Source of the DNA: Sphaerolaimus hirsutus
Taxonomy: Eukaryota > Nematoda > Chromadorea > Monhysterida > Sphaerolaimidae
Direction: 5' to 3'
DNA length: 64,000 bases
Assembly: GCA_964036195.1 (NCBI GenBank)
Contig: OZ038453.1
Location: 18,327,206-18,391,205, forward strand
The translations under genes were made by a program, and so were the position numbers. The notes under the pieces were generated by a model, which saw nothing but the letters and a program-made list of their open reading frames with translations, was not told where the DNA came from and ran no database searches. Below, in pieces: positions 58,501-64,000 of the stretch; the first letter of the stretch is position 1; the number at the start of each line of letters is the position of its first letter.

Positions 58501-61500
58501 TAGAACAGAGGGCTAGTACGTTTGAAAAACTGAGTTATCAAATCCATAAGTGTAATAATTTACATTTTTAACGGGCTGGGTAATTCTTCTTGACACGGAT
58601 ACTGATCACTGTGGTGTGAAAAACATTGTTTTTTTCGACCCCGTTTTAAAAAAATCTGATTTCCCGCACATGCCAACACACCACGTGGCGCTGCACACCA
58701 GTCGACAGTTGATCAGTGGTCAACTAAAAACTCAGTTAAAAAAATACAATTGAGTGAACTCCACTGGCAACTCAAGTGACCCACGGCAAGAACGTACGCA
58801 TTGCCGTTAATCCAAGACATTCAATATTGATTTTTCAGTTGACCAACGAGCACCCATCAACAACTGTTCAGTCAACTCACCGCCTTAAAAAAGGCATCCT
58901 TACTCTTCTGCTCCCGTTCCCTCTTCAACTGCGCATCAAGTTGCGCCCTCTGCGTAGCATAATGCCTTTTCCTTTCCTCCAAGCCCAATCTGATGCTGGC
59001 CGACACGCCCGGCATGCCCGGCACGCACGCGTCCGACGCCGAGGGGCCGGAGTTGGCGGGCGCGCAGTAGGATTGCATCGGGTTGGTGGCGCTCGTGTGG
59101 GAGGCTGGGGGGGGGATAGAGGTTTGGGTTTTTTTGTATTCTTGTTGTAAGAAAGATTGGAAGAAAGATTTCTTTCCATTGTCTTCACCGGTTCGCAGGG
59201 GTCTCCAACGGGAGTTGGGAGTTATACATTCCGGTAGCCATACAGACATTCAGACACTCTTACCGGTAGCTATAGTACTTGGCCTACTGTAAACTACACC
59301 CATCCCAACGAAAAAACCTCTACCTGATGCCAGTTGCGCAAAATGACAAGTGAGAAGTTAAATGGCAAAGGCGCAGTCGGAAATACTGAAGGCGGCGGCT
59401 TCGCCTTTGCCATTTCACTTCTCACTTCTCATTTTGCGGAACTGGCCCTGGGGTGCATTTTTGTGAAGCGTGGTATGGGTCCACGACCAGGGGTCTCCAA
59501 GATTTTGGCCCTCGCGGGGGCTGGATAGATTGCAAGTCGCTCCTCCGAAGGGATAGATAGCTGGAAAAAATTTCTGGGGGGGGGCTCCCGGGGGCAAAAT
59601 ATATAAGCTTTTTCAGTGCATAGAAGGCAGAAATTAGGAAAAATCGCTAAAAACAGGTTAAAAGTACCCAAAACAGGCTAAAAATGGCTAAAAACACGTA
59701 TATAAACATGTGTATAGGTGAAAGCCGCGATTTTGAAGGTGACAAACTATAAAATGGTGGGAAAATTAGCGAGTTTGAGCGAAAATTTGGGCGAGATTTC
59801 TCAAAATTCGCTCCAGATAGGTAGATAGCTGGCCGATTTTGGGGATAGATAGCCAAAAATTTTGCCCCCGGGATAGATAGATGGCTGAGCGGCCTCCGGG
59901 ATAGATACCTAGATAGCTGGCGGATTTGCCCCCCCCCCCTAGGAGACCCCTGCCACTGACAACATACATTTGACATAAAAGTTACTAAACACGAAAGATC
60001 AGAATAAAAAATACAAAACTTATTTTCGTATAAAACTAGTGGATAGCTTTTAATGTGACTTCAAAGTAAATACGCTAATAATCAGTGTATAGTATGTATA
60101 GTGTGACTGAGCATTGTGAATAGAATTCCGAAACAGTGCTCGCTGCGGACTCATGTAATTTATAGTTTTAGTCTCTCAAAATTTGTAGTCAAAATTCAGC
60201 TTGACAAAAATGGCAAAACACTTTTTTTCAGGCTCAGCGATGGATAAAATAATCCAAAGAAAAAGATCATGGCGACCGATGAAGCTGGGTCCCGTTTAAC
60301 AGATTACGTAATTTAAAATGACATAAATGAAACAAAGGTTTCTGGGGGATGGGGGAGGGGTTTGGGCGTGGGTGACACCTAATGTCAACTGGTTCCCATC
60401 CCAATTCAAAGCTTGCTAACGAGTAACACTACGCATTGTTGTATACGTATACACTTCATGCTCGTTTGTATTTGAACCTCGTTGTCGGCTCGTCAGCAAG
60501 CTTTGAATTGGGATCAGAACCAGTTGACAGTTGGTGTTGGTCAACTAGTGTTCGATTTACGCTAGGTAAGAATTTCCGACCCACCTGGATCCTGGAGTTG
60601 ACCAAAAGTTGTTGTAGGCGATTTGAGTAGATCTGCCGGCCGCTGCGCCTTGTAAGTTTTGTACTTTAGCGAGTCGACGCTTCTGCGGGACATTTTGGGG
60701 ATGGAAAGTTGAGATTGTCGCGATTTTGTTTTTAGGATTTTTTATGGATTGACATTTTTCAAGCGGTATGGTATTTTTATTTTGGTCACAAGGAATACAA
60801 ACAAATCAACTGAACAGCCAGTGGCAATTTTAGGGTTCAAATTGGACCACGGTCCCGGTAAATTATTCGGTAAAATCCCGGGACTGTGGCGGTCCCCGTC
60901 CCGATTCCGCGTTCCCGATAGAAAAATTAATGATCCCAGCCCGAAAAACTGATACCGTTTGAATACTAAGCAATTTAGCAAATTTACGGTTGCTCTTGCA
61001 AATATACAAGCTTGAAAATACGAAGAAAAATTCAAAAAGCCAACCTCTGTGTCATGAGTGAATCCATCGAATTGAGCATCGAAGTCGGCACATCTGTGAT
61101 AAGGAAAGTAATGGTAGCAAAGAGTCAAATACTCCGTCAAGTTACCGTATTTACTCGAACAATCCCCCGGATCCAAACACTCCGTCAACATACCGTATTT
61201 GCGTCAAAATTTTCAGCATTTTTCTATCAACTGAGTTCATGTAATGTGCTTTGTTAACAAAATACCATGCCATTTTTGTGCAGATAATGCACAATAAATT
61301 TCACATGTGCCTAAAGCATGCCATTTTTGTTCAGATTATACACAATCAATTTAACAATACACAATAATGTGCCTAAAGGGGGTATAATTCAAGGGAACAT
61401 TATTCAAGATGAGATTATTCAAGTAAATACGGTATAAGAAAAACTTCAGAAGCCTTTTTGTATTTATCATCCCTGTGTAACCGAAATTACAATCTCGAAA

Positions 61501-63207
61501 CGTAACCAACTATTCATATTGCCGTTAGGTTGACCCCTCCTCCCCGCTGGCACGTTCGCTTTACCGGAACCGGTACCGGATCGCAAATCCGGTATGGCCT
61601 GAATTTGCGGTGTGTGCCGCGCCCTAGCGTTGTTATTCCGAACTTGAGAATTAACCGACTGGTTTGGAGTTGACGGATTCTGGTCGGATTTCGGTGGATC
61701 TGGGTGGGCGGAGTTAAATGCAGACGCACTTGAATGTTTGGGGAAAAGCTACATAGAGAAATCGCATGAAATTGTGCAAATTGTGCAGTTGACCGCTGAC
61801 CCAATGGCAAATAGAACGAGTAGCACCATTAGGAGCCCAAACACTAGTTGGAACATGTGTGTCAACTCGTCTTTGTCAATTCAGATTTCGGCTTCACGTG
61901 TCGCAGAGCGACCTTCCAATGCACATGCGGCAATGTTGTAAAATAAAAATTTCGGGCATTGGAAGGTCGCTGTGCGACACGTGAAGCCGAAATCTGAGTT
62001 GACAAAGACCAGTTGACACACATGTCAATTAGTGTGTGGGCCGTCATTAAGAGGAAAACCGAAACCATTCGGAACTTCATTACATCCCACAAAAAACAAC
62101 GCTAAAATCAACCAAAAACTCCCCAAACAAACCATCCTTAGCCCCCTCAAAAGTCACAAACAAATCGGTCAAAAACGCGTTCACATTAGGCTGCATACTT
62201 TCCGGCATATACAACACGTCTTCCACGGACATGTGAAACGTGTTCACGGGTAGATCTTGACAAAACTTTTGCACTAAACGGACGTTGTAAGCGCAATCGC
62301 CCACCCCCATGGGATCATTCAGGCAAATGTCTGCATTTTTGTGGGGGGGGGGGGGTTAAATAAGGGGTCCCAAAATTGACCGTGACGAAAATCACACTGG
62401 GTACAGTGCGGGGCCAGTACACGCTAGTTTACAGACGAAAAGTGAGAAATTCAAGTCTTGTTCTTGACTGATTTGAGTTTACTCGAATAAATCATTTATG
62501 ATGCCTGTAAATAGTAGTTCACGGATGCATCATTCCGTAAACTCAAATGCGCTTGTCGGTGATTTATGTGTTGACGGATTTACCTATTGAAATTGAAGTG
62601 TGTGGAGATGTAAAATGTGAAATGTCAGATAAGTTTAACAAATAAATATATAACCGGTCAAAAGAGAAAATATTACCATGTAACCGACATTTTACATGGT
62701 ATTTGATAATTTTATATATATATACCTATGCCATGCCACGTCATTTTTCTGACATTTTACAGAACAGGATAAAGACCGCTCCCCACAGCGTAGATTTCCC
62801 CTACACACAAATACAACCACCTTCGAATAATCCCCCCTCTAAAAATCACTAGACTTCAATCCACAAAAAACACTAGCCCGAAACCCAATCGAAAATCAAA
62901 AACAACCACCCTCGAATAATCCCGCCACCAATAAATAACCATAAAAATCACCCGACTACCCTCATTAAAAACACTCGAATAATCCCCCCTCCAAAAAACC
63001 TTTTGAAATCACCCAACTCCCACTAACAAAAACACACTAGCCCCAAAACCCAATCCCAAACATTTAAAAAAAACAGCCATAACCCACCAGGTGCCTTCAT
63101 TTGTTCGGGCCTATAAAAAGCGCACACCGTACAAACACAGGCCCCATCACACATGTCCTCGTATAAATCTTCCATTTCTGGGATAACTGGACATTCGCTC
63201 AGGGCGC
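46401..63207 (-). CDS. Patronin: Patronin/CAMSAP microtubule minus-end-binding protein (5' partial), 22 exons
   Basis: CAMSAP/Patronin proteins bind and stabilise free microtubule minus ends and organise non-centrosomal arrays. The exons below join into 1,113 residues with every phase consistent. The order is: the C-terminal half of the CAMSAP CH domain (residues 1-106, with ICLNDPMGVGDCAYNVRLVQ), a short SVDSLKY/YKAQRPADLL segment, a charged helix (LGLEERKRHYATQRAQLDAQ, about 240-265), a long Gln/Ser/Gly-rich linker, a Lys/Glu/Arg-rich coiled coil (about 790-870), and a complete CKK domain (about 985-1105) from SNRAIIINAL to the C-terminus. The CKK is the minus-end-recognition module and defines the family. 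One gene of this type suggests an invertebrate. The first coding exons lie right of the window. Introns are full of repeats. Identity is secure; linker splice sites are inferred. Confidence 0.93.
46872..46970 (-). CDS. Patronin: Patronin exon: CKK domain, part 2
   Basis: It encodes AVYTWDEVGDTAHKISGMGP and KQVNESEMQLMF, matching the CKK segment FRALYSY-PDTEQIYKLTGTGPK. The acceptor is TTCGCAG|GGCCGT and the donor is TTCAA|GTGAGT. Confidence 0.97.
47348..47531 (-). CDS. Patronin: Patronin exon: CKK domain, part 1
   Basis: The acceptor is TTTCCAG|CGCTGA. It encodes LKLFKKPTTKSNRAIIINAL, a stretch with IFSGAVHAEAKGKVLEELAK, and HFLILFRDQKCQY. These match the CKK pattern SNR-II-NAL...GAVN---K-KVLEEL---...HFLILFRD. 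The donor is TATAG|GTTCGT. Confidence 0.97.
48082..48178 (-). CDS. Patronin: Patronin exon: linker before CKK
   Basis: The acceptor is ACACGCAG|ATGAAA and the donor is CCTG|GTCTGT. It encodes MKSSPSDNQLAAVSGGRRGS and REKISVASIQEP. The other two frames contain stops. The split Ala joins LKLFKKPTTKSN. Confidence 0.85.
48671..48789 (-). CDS. Patronin: Patronin exon: Ser/Lys linker
   Basis: The acceptor is TTTTTCAG|GGCGCG. It encodes RAKSQTPGRPKSQVVASSAG and then IKSALSQQKLAEEGGR. The donor GGCAGG|GTTGGT is phase 0. It bridges the phase-1 microexon and the phase-0 next exon. Confidence 0.75.
49347..49370 (-). CDS. Patronin: Patronin 24-nt microexon
   Basis: The acceptor is CTTTTAG|CTGAAT and the donor is GGCAG|GTAAAC, close to consensus. 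It encodes ELEALAA between split Ala and Gly residues, and fits phase 1 in and phase 1 out. It is short, so it could be skipped in some transcripts without changing the frame. Confidence 0.65.
49485..49680. repeat. Hairpin element in Patronin intron
   Basis: Left GCGCACACTTCACACGAAAC is inverted at the right end (GCGAAAACTAGTGTGCGC), with AAACTCAAAC and GAGTTT words inside. It is related to the element at 16486. Confidence 0.6.
50075..50216. mobile_element. TA-flanked TACCGTATTT MITE in Patronin intron
   Basis: It starts TACCGTATTTCCTCGAAATA and ends GGTATTTCCAGGAAACATGGTA. It is short with C-rich blocks. Confidence 0.78.
50412..50608. mobile_element. Hairpin MITE, CACACACTAGTTGACA family, in Patronin intron
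   Basis: GGGCCCACACACACTAGTTG is inverted at GTCAACTAGTGACTGTGGGC. The interior is A+T-rich and near-identical in layout to the copy at 37482. Confidence 0.82.
50698..50837 (-). CDS. Patronin: Patronin exon: end of coiled coil
   Basis: The exon completes the helix with QRIREQYEKRKAEQLALEKQ, then a Gly/Ser/Thr linker and MQRTPHKAQ. The acceptor is AACGCAG|GCAGCG and the donor is CAAG|GTTAGC. The split Arg joins the previous exon exactly. Confidence 0.9.
50928..51100 (-). CDS. Patronin: Patronin exon: Lys/Glu/Arg coiled coil
   Basis: The acceptor is CACGTGCAG|ACGCTG and the donor is CATCG|GTGCGT. Fifty-seven codons of nearly pure charged helix include TLEMQAKREQLLRNAMERQQ and MARKKEKEEREKEQQEMRKV, the coiled coil preceding the CKK domain in this family. 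Confidence 0.93.
51118..51566. mobile_element. AGTTGTTAAAA-family hairpin MITE beside a 3' splice site
   Basis: CATAGTTGTAAAAAAAGTAT is inverted at AGTACTTTTGACAACTATG. Flanking GAAATGAC and GAAATTAT match at 6 of 8 positions. It ends 17 bp upstream of the Patronin exon starting at 51100 on the - strand. Confidence 0.75.
51725..51837. mobile_element. hAT-like mini-hairpin with 8-bp TSD (CACAGGTC)
   Basis: TAGGGTTGG (51733) is inverted at CCAACCCTA (ends 51829). CACAGGTC flanks both ends exactly. The 97-bp interior is made of AAAACGTTTTT-type runs. Confidence 0.88.
51903..52068 (-). CDS. Patronin: Patronin exon: GFVVKMG segment
   Basis: The acceptor is ATTACAG|CAGCCA and the donor ACTAGG|GTTGGT is phase 0. 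It encodes SHPLESPQSHQSASQNPPAH and onward to ITNVSADGFVVKMGPSDADT. The GF-hydrophobic segment just before the coiled coil resembles the short GFF motif at that place in CAMSAPs, an inference from position. Confidence 0.8.
52771..52892 (-). CDS. Patronin: Patronin exon: His/Gln linker
   Basis: The acceptor is AACCCAG|ATGCCC. It encodes MPGSARRQWSADVPPGLATS and then QHKLSSEGNNNHILQQHQEH. The donor CACCC|GTATCA is weak. It was preferred to GGGAG|GTTGAA because only phase 2 keeps the next exon open. Confidence 0.7.
53039..53279. mobile_element. Foldback element, TTCCGCAA family, in Patronin intron
   Basis: GGGGCCAGTTCCGCAAAATG is inverted at CATTTTGCGGAACTGGCCCA. The arms are AAAGGCGAAGTGAAATGGCA words and complements, giving an almost uninterrupted hairpin. 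Confidence 0.85.
53376..53638 (-). CDS. Patronin: Patronin exon: MTYKRQ / TWDADMWQQ linker
   Basis: A 14-base C run and TCAG precede the exon. Eighty-seven codons include MTYKRQSGHPTPNNLRHQQM, RRAPRRTWDADMWQQAM and GSFDDSGFVQRKQSGG. The donor GAGATG|GTTTGT is phase 0. No fold is assigned. Confidence 0.85.
53724..54311. mobile_element. hAT-like element filled with CCCGAT repeats, 8-bp TSD (CTGTGTGC)
   Basis: TAGGGTTCAAACGGGAT at 53732 is inverted at ATCCCGTTTGAACCCTA ending 54303. CTGTGTGC flanks both ends exactly. Most of the interior is TCCCGATCCCGATCCCGAAA blocks; a unique segment lies at about 53935-54095. Confidence 0.92.
54334..54404 (+). repeat. (TTACTG)n hexanucleotide microsatellite
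   Basis: About eight to nine uninterrupted TTACTG units follow TACTGTACTGTACTG. It starts 23 bp after the right duplication of the CCCGAT element. Confidence 0.95.
54644..54853 (-). CDS. Patronin: Patronin exon: Ser-rich linker ending LTNWG
   Basis: The acceptor is CTTCCAG|GTACCA and the donor is TTGGG|GTTCGT. It encodes TTMAPGGQSFSIITPSTASG and then a segment ending LELQRNLTNW. The split Gly joins MTYKRQ of the next exon. Confidence 0.8.
55051..55632. mobile_element. hAT-like element with 8-bp TSD (CCCCTTCA)
   Basis: CAGGGGTCTCG at 55059 is inverted as the CCCCTG end at 55624. CCCCTTCA flanks both sides exactly. The interior has CTATCTATCTATCCCGGAGG words. A second, smaller hAT-like hairpin (55175-55236) is nested inside. 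Confidence 0.85.
55167..55244. mobile_element. 62-bp hAT-like mini-hairpin with 8-bp TSD (CTACTACC)
   Basis: TAGGGTGGCAGA at 55175 is inverted nearly exactly at TCTGCCACCCTA ending 55236. CTACTACC flanks both sides exactly. The interior is ACGGTACGG words in both orientations. Confidence 0.9.
55755..55934. mobile_element. TAGTGATGT-ended hairpin with GCGCCAA words
   Basis: TAGTGATGTAAAAAGTGCCA is inverted at GCGCTTTTACATCACTA. The interior is GCGCCAAGCGCC and GGCGTTTTCG words. Flanks CCTAGGAG and CCCAAGAG match at 6 of 8 positions. Confidence 0.75.
55984..56100 (-). CDS. Patronin: Patronin exon: Gly/Ser/Pro linker
   Basis: The acceptor is TGCCCTCAG|CCAGCG and the donor is CGCTG|GTTGGT. It encodes SGGGGMASPYSTLGRTPPHA followed by NFQAQSNYATPLHPVQIA. 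Phases match on both sides. Confidence 0.8.
56145..56277. repeat. TGTAAAATGTCA-family element in Patronin intron
   Basis: CAAATGTTATGGAAAATCTC and AAAGTCTTGTAAAATG on the left are inverse to the right arm ending AACAAGGTTTGGGATTGCCA. Confidence 0.6.
56484..56757 (-). CDS. Patronin: Patronin exon: Gln/Met/Asn-rich linker
   Basis: The acceptor follows a 9-base C run and TTCAG. The exon encodes HEVFELQRLQAAASQSNMF and then a Gln/Met/Gly-rich tract through MSQPAIYASPRVN. The donor AATG|GTTGGT (phase 1) was chosen over CCTAGG|GTTAAT because only it matches the phase of the next exon. Confidence 0.8.
57108..57254 (-). CDS. Patronin: Patronin exon: Gln/Arg-rich linker
   Basis: Forty-nine whole codons run from ENMRRQMQHQQRPYMNAASP to MRDELERLQ, with acceptor CACCACAG|GAAAAC and donor CTGCAG|GTTCGC. 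It joins HEVFELQRLQ of the next exon to form a continuous predicted helix. Confidence 0.85.
57341..57622. mobile_element. TA-flanked TACCGTATTT MITE in Patronin intron
   Basis: It starts TACCGTATTTACTCGAAAAA and ends AATTATTCGAGTAAATATGGTA. The inner ATAATCCCCCC blocks fit the family. Confidence 0.78.
57704..57949 (-). CDS. Patronin: Patronin exon: linker with LADLTNEIKRLSM helix
   Basis: The exon is phase 0 at both ends. The acceptor is AACCTCAG|CTCGGC and the donor GATAAT|GTGAGT is a strong consensus. The content is a polar linker ending QKRLADLTNEIKRLSMDN, a probable amphipathic helix. The acceptor could lie a few codons upstream. Confidence 0.8.
58011..58264. mobile_element. TAGTGATGT-ended hairpin in Patronin intron
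   Basis: TAGTGATGTGAAAAGCG is inverted at CACTTTTAACATCACTA. Inner GACCCCGTTAAGAAAAATTT pairs with the following GACGGGGTCTTAAAAAAATC region. Flanking octamers are only weakly similar. Confidence 0.65.
58881..59104 (-). CDS. Patronin: Patronin exon: first charged helix
   Basis: A C-rich acceptor (ending CCCCAG|CCTCCC) and a consensus donor GGCG|GTGAGT bound the exon. After a Ser/Ala/Pro linker it encodes SIRLGLEERKRHYATQRAQL and KREREQKSKDAFFKA. This corresponds to the conserved CAMSAP helix where KRR-IE--Q and KAAF/SAFL-like words occur, and supports the family call independently of CH and CKK. Confidence 0.9.
59323..59453. mobile_element. Short foldback, TTCCGCAA family, in Patronin intron
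   Basis: CCTGATGCCAGTTGCGCAAA is inverted at TTTGCGGAACTGGCCCTGGG. The arms AATGGCAAAGGCG and CGCCTTTGCCATTT are exact complements. Confidence 0.85.
59488..59952. mobile_element. CAGGGGTCTCC-ended hAT-like element (reverse copy)
   Basis: CAGGGGTCTCC is inverted at GGAGACCCCTG. The interior is the reverse complement of much of 55059-55624, including GATAGATAGCTGG words. Flanks CCACGAC and CCACTGAC differ by one inserted base. Confidence 0.78.
60365..60560. repeat. CTAGTTGACA-family hairpin, diverged
   Basis: GTCAACTGGTTCCCATCCCA and AATTCAAAGCTTGC are inverted at GCAAGCTTTGAATTGGGAT and ACCAGTTGACA. The outer ends are eroded. Confidence 0.65.
60585..60682 (-). CDS. Patronin: Patronin exon: SVDSLKY segment
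   Basis: The acceptor is CCCGCAG|AAGCGT and the donor is ATCCAG|GTGGGT. It encodes SVDSLKYKTYKAQRPADLLK and then SPTTTFGQLQDP, a Ser/Lys-rich linker. No domain is assigned. Confidence 0.8.
60823..60976. mobile_element. TAGGGTTCAAA hAT-like element with 8-bp near-duplication
   Basis: TAGGGTTCAAATTGG (60831) is inverted imperfectly at CCGTTTGAATACTA (ends 60968). Flanks GGCAATTT and AGCAATTT match at 7 of 8. The interior has GGTCCCGG and CCCGATT words, a diverged relative of 53732-54303. Confidence 0.78.
61045..61093 (-). CDS. Patronin: Patronin short exon (49 nt)
   Basis: The acceptor is TATCACAG|ATGTGC and the donor is CAGAG|GTTGGC. It encodes VPTSMLNSMDSLMTQ plus split residues at both ends, and restores phase between its neighbours (phase 1 in, phase 2 out). 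Its inclusion rests on that phase match and a good acceptor. Confidence 0.65.
61143..61434. mobile_element. TA-flanked TACCGTATTT MITE in Patronin intron
   Basis: It starts TACCGTATTTACTCGAACAA and ends ATTATTCAAGTAAATACGGTA. A second internal TACCGTATTT at 61191 suggests a nested or partly duplicated end. Confidence 0.78.
61565..61699 (-). CDS. Patronin: Patronin exon: linker after CH domain
   Basis: This is a Pro/Ser/Asn-rich linker (PPKSDQNPSTPNQSVNSQ and onward to IPDLRSGTGS). The acceptor is CACCCAG|ATCC and the chosen donor is TCCG|GTAAAG, the best consensus at phase 1. The open frame continues some 60 bases further, so the donor is the least certain point. Confidence 0.65.
61836..62042. 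mobile_element. CACTAGTTG hairpin in Patronin intron
   Basis: CCCAAACACTAGTTGGAACA pairs with TCAATTAGTGTGTGGGCC. Inner CGGCTTCACGTGTCGCAGAG and TGTGCGACACGTGAAGCCG are complementary, giving a long hairpin. Confidence 0.8.
62133..62330 (-). CDS. Patronin: Patronin exon: CH domain, C-terminal half
   Basis: The acceptor is AAATGCAG|ACATTT. Sixty-five codons include ICLNDPMGVGDCAYNVRLVQ and FHMSVEDVLYMPESMQPN, aligning with the DICL...ADSLYNLQLI...LEDMLYA pattern of CAMSAP CH domains. The donor is AAGGATG|GTTTGT at phase 1. Confidence 0.95.
63088..63207 (-). CDS. Patronin: Patronin exon: CH domain, first part in window
   Basis: The acceptor follows a 14-base C run (G run 63210-63223 on +). The exon encodes ALSECPVIPEMEDLYEDMCD and then a segment ending FYRPEQMKAP, matching the CAMSAP CH core where DGA and FYCPEQMK-like words recur. 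The donor is CCTG|GTGGGT at phase 1. It starts mid-codon, so an upstream exon exists outside the window. Confidence 0.9.
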
Positions 63208-63223
63208 CTGGGGGGGGGGGGGG

Positions 63224-64000
63224 TTATTTGTGAGTTTTGGTGAAGGATTTTTGGGTGAGATAAATGAGTAGGAAAATGTTTGGATTGGGGGATCCTTTAG
63301 ACGGATAAAAAGATTTGATTAACGACAACCACAGATTATCGGATATCGATCATTTCTTCATAAGAAAAACATAGGAAAATCGTCGAAACACATTATCAAA
63401 ATGTCATTATTAAAACTAGGCACAAAAAAATCCACCTTTCAATCTATTTACTTTAATTTAAGCTTTAAATCTAAATATACGATTATTTTAAATGATCCAC
63501 AAGTTTGGTGTAAGACGAGAATAAGTGTGCATAATATGTTGCCACGTCTTTGGTGGACAAAATGGAAAATCCTTAACTTATCAGATTTTTTAATTTCAAA
63601 TCTTAATCTATTGAAAAATCTTATCTCCTTCTCGATTTTTAAAATCAGATAAAAAATCCGTCATCAATACTTCCAGCTAATAAATGTAAAGGCAGCGGTG
63701 CCTTGGTGCTGGGCACCGCAGGGCACCAGCATCGGTGCTGGTGCCCTGCGGTGCCATTGCAATTTTCAGAGATGCCCTGCCGGTGTCGGTGCCATATTTT
63801 GGCCACCGGTGCCGGTGCTGTGCCCCTTTTGTCGGTACCAGTGCCCTTCCAAGGAATGACATATATGCCGGTGCGGTGCAGTGCCATATTTCCCGGTGCC
63901 CTTAACATCACTCAAATAGTTCCAACCCTCCAATCACCATAGCTCGATGTGCGCGCGACGCGGCTATTTTCGTGCAAATAAAAACTCTGCCCTCTAGGTC
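63224..64000. other. Patronin intron or upstream DNA, no exon seen
   Basis: The DNA is A+T-rich, followed by a GGTGCC-word hairpin at about 63690-63912. The remaining 5' coding exons of Patronin must lie beyond 64000 or be too short to recognise here. Confidence 0.5.
63690..63912. repeat. GGTGCC/GGCACC simple-repeat hairpin
   Basis: Reiterated GGTGCCTTGGTGCTGGGCAC words occur with complements GGCACCAGC. The right end CTTAACATCACT resembles the TAGTGATGT-ended elements at 55755 and 58011. The left end is eroded (AATAAATGTAAAGG). Confidence 0.7.

Overview
The window is animal nuclear DNA, most likely from an invertebrate. The evidence is two genes with many GT-AG introns, both of animal-specific types: a SoxB1-class HMG-box transcription factor and a CAMSAP/Patronin microtubule minus-end protein. 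The background is A+T-rich and crowded with short non-autonomous transposon-like hairpins. I cannot name the species.

Layout. Positions 1-20,253 contain no gene I can support; they hold dispersed inverted-repeat elements and low-complexity DNA. The SoxB gene lies on the + strand at 20,278-24,997. It has eight coding exons whose splice phases all agree and encode about 633 residues. The HMG box is in exons 4-5 and a SoxB1-type C-terminal motif is in exon 8. Positions 24,998-46,400 are a second gene-poor, repeat-rich stretch. The Patronin/CAMSAP gene lies on the - strand. Its stop is at 46,401 and 22 coding exons can be followed to 63,207 (1,113 residues), with its 5' end beyond the right edge. 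It runs from the second half of the CH domain, through a long low-complexity linker and two charged helical segments, to a complete CKK domain. The two genes are convergent. Both gene models were built by hand from reading-frame continuity, splice signals and family similarity, so individual splice sites could be wrong by a few bases.

Repeats. Several element families recur: (1) TA-flanked elements with TACCGTATTT ends and C-rich interiors; (2) hAT-like elements flanked by 8-bp direct duplications that are exact in six copies, with interiors that are often hairpins made of short tandem motifs, the motif differing between copies; (3) palindromic elements built from TGTAAAATGTCA-like words and foldbacks with TTCCGCAA ends, which share a CCTGGTGCC-like terminus; (4) hairpins ending in CACACACTAGTTGACA; (5) one mariner-like MITE. 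Many sit in introns of both genes, one of them 17 bp from a 3' splice site.

The two genes have no obvious functional link. The most unusual points are the heavily split SoxB gene, the poly-C tracts in front of many acceptors, and the class of microsatellite-armed hairpin elements with intact target-site duplications.
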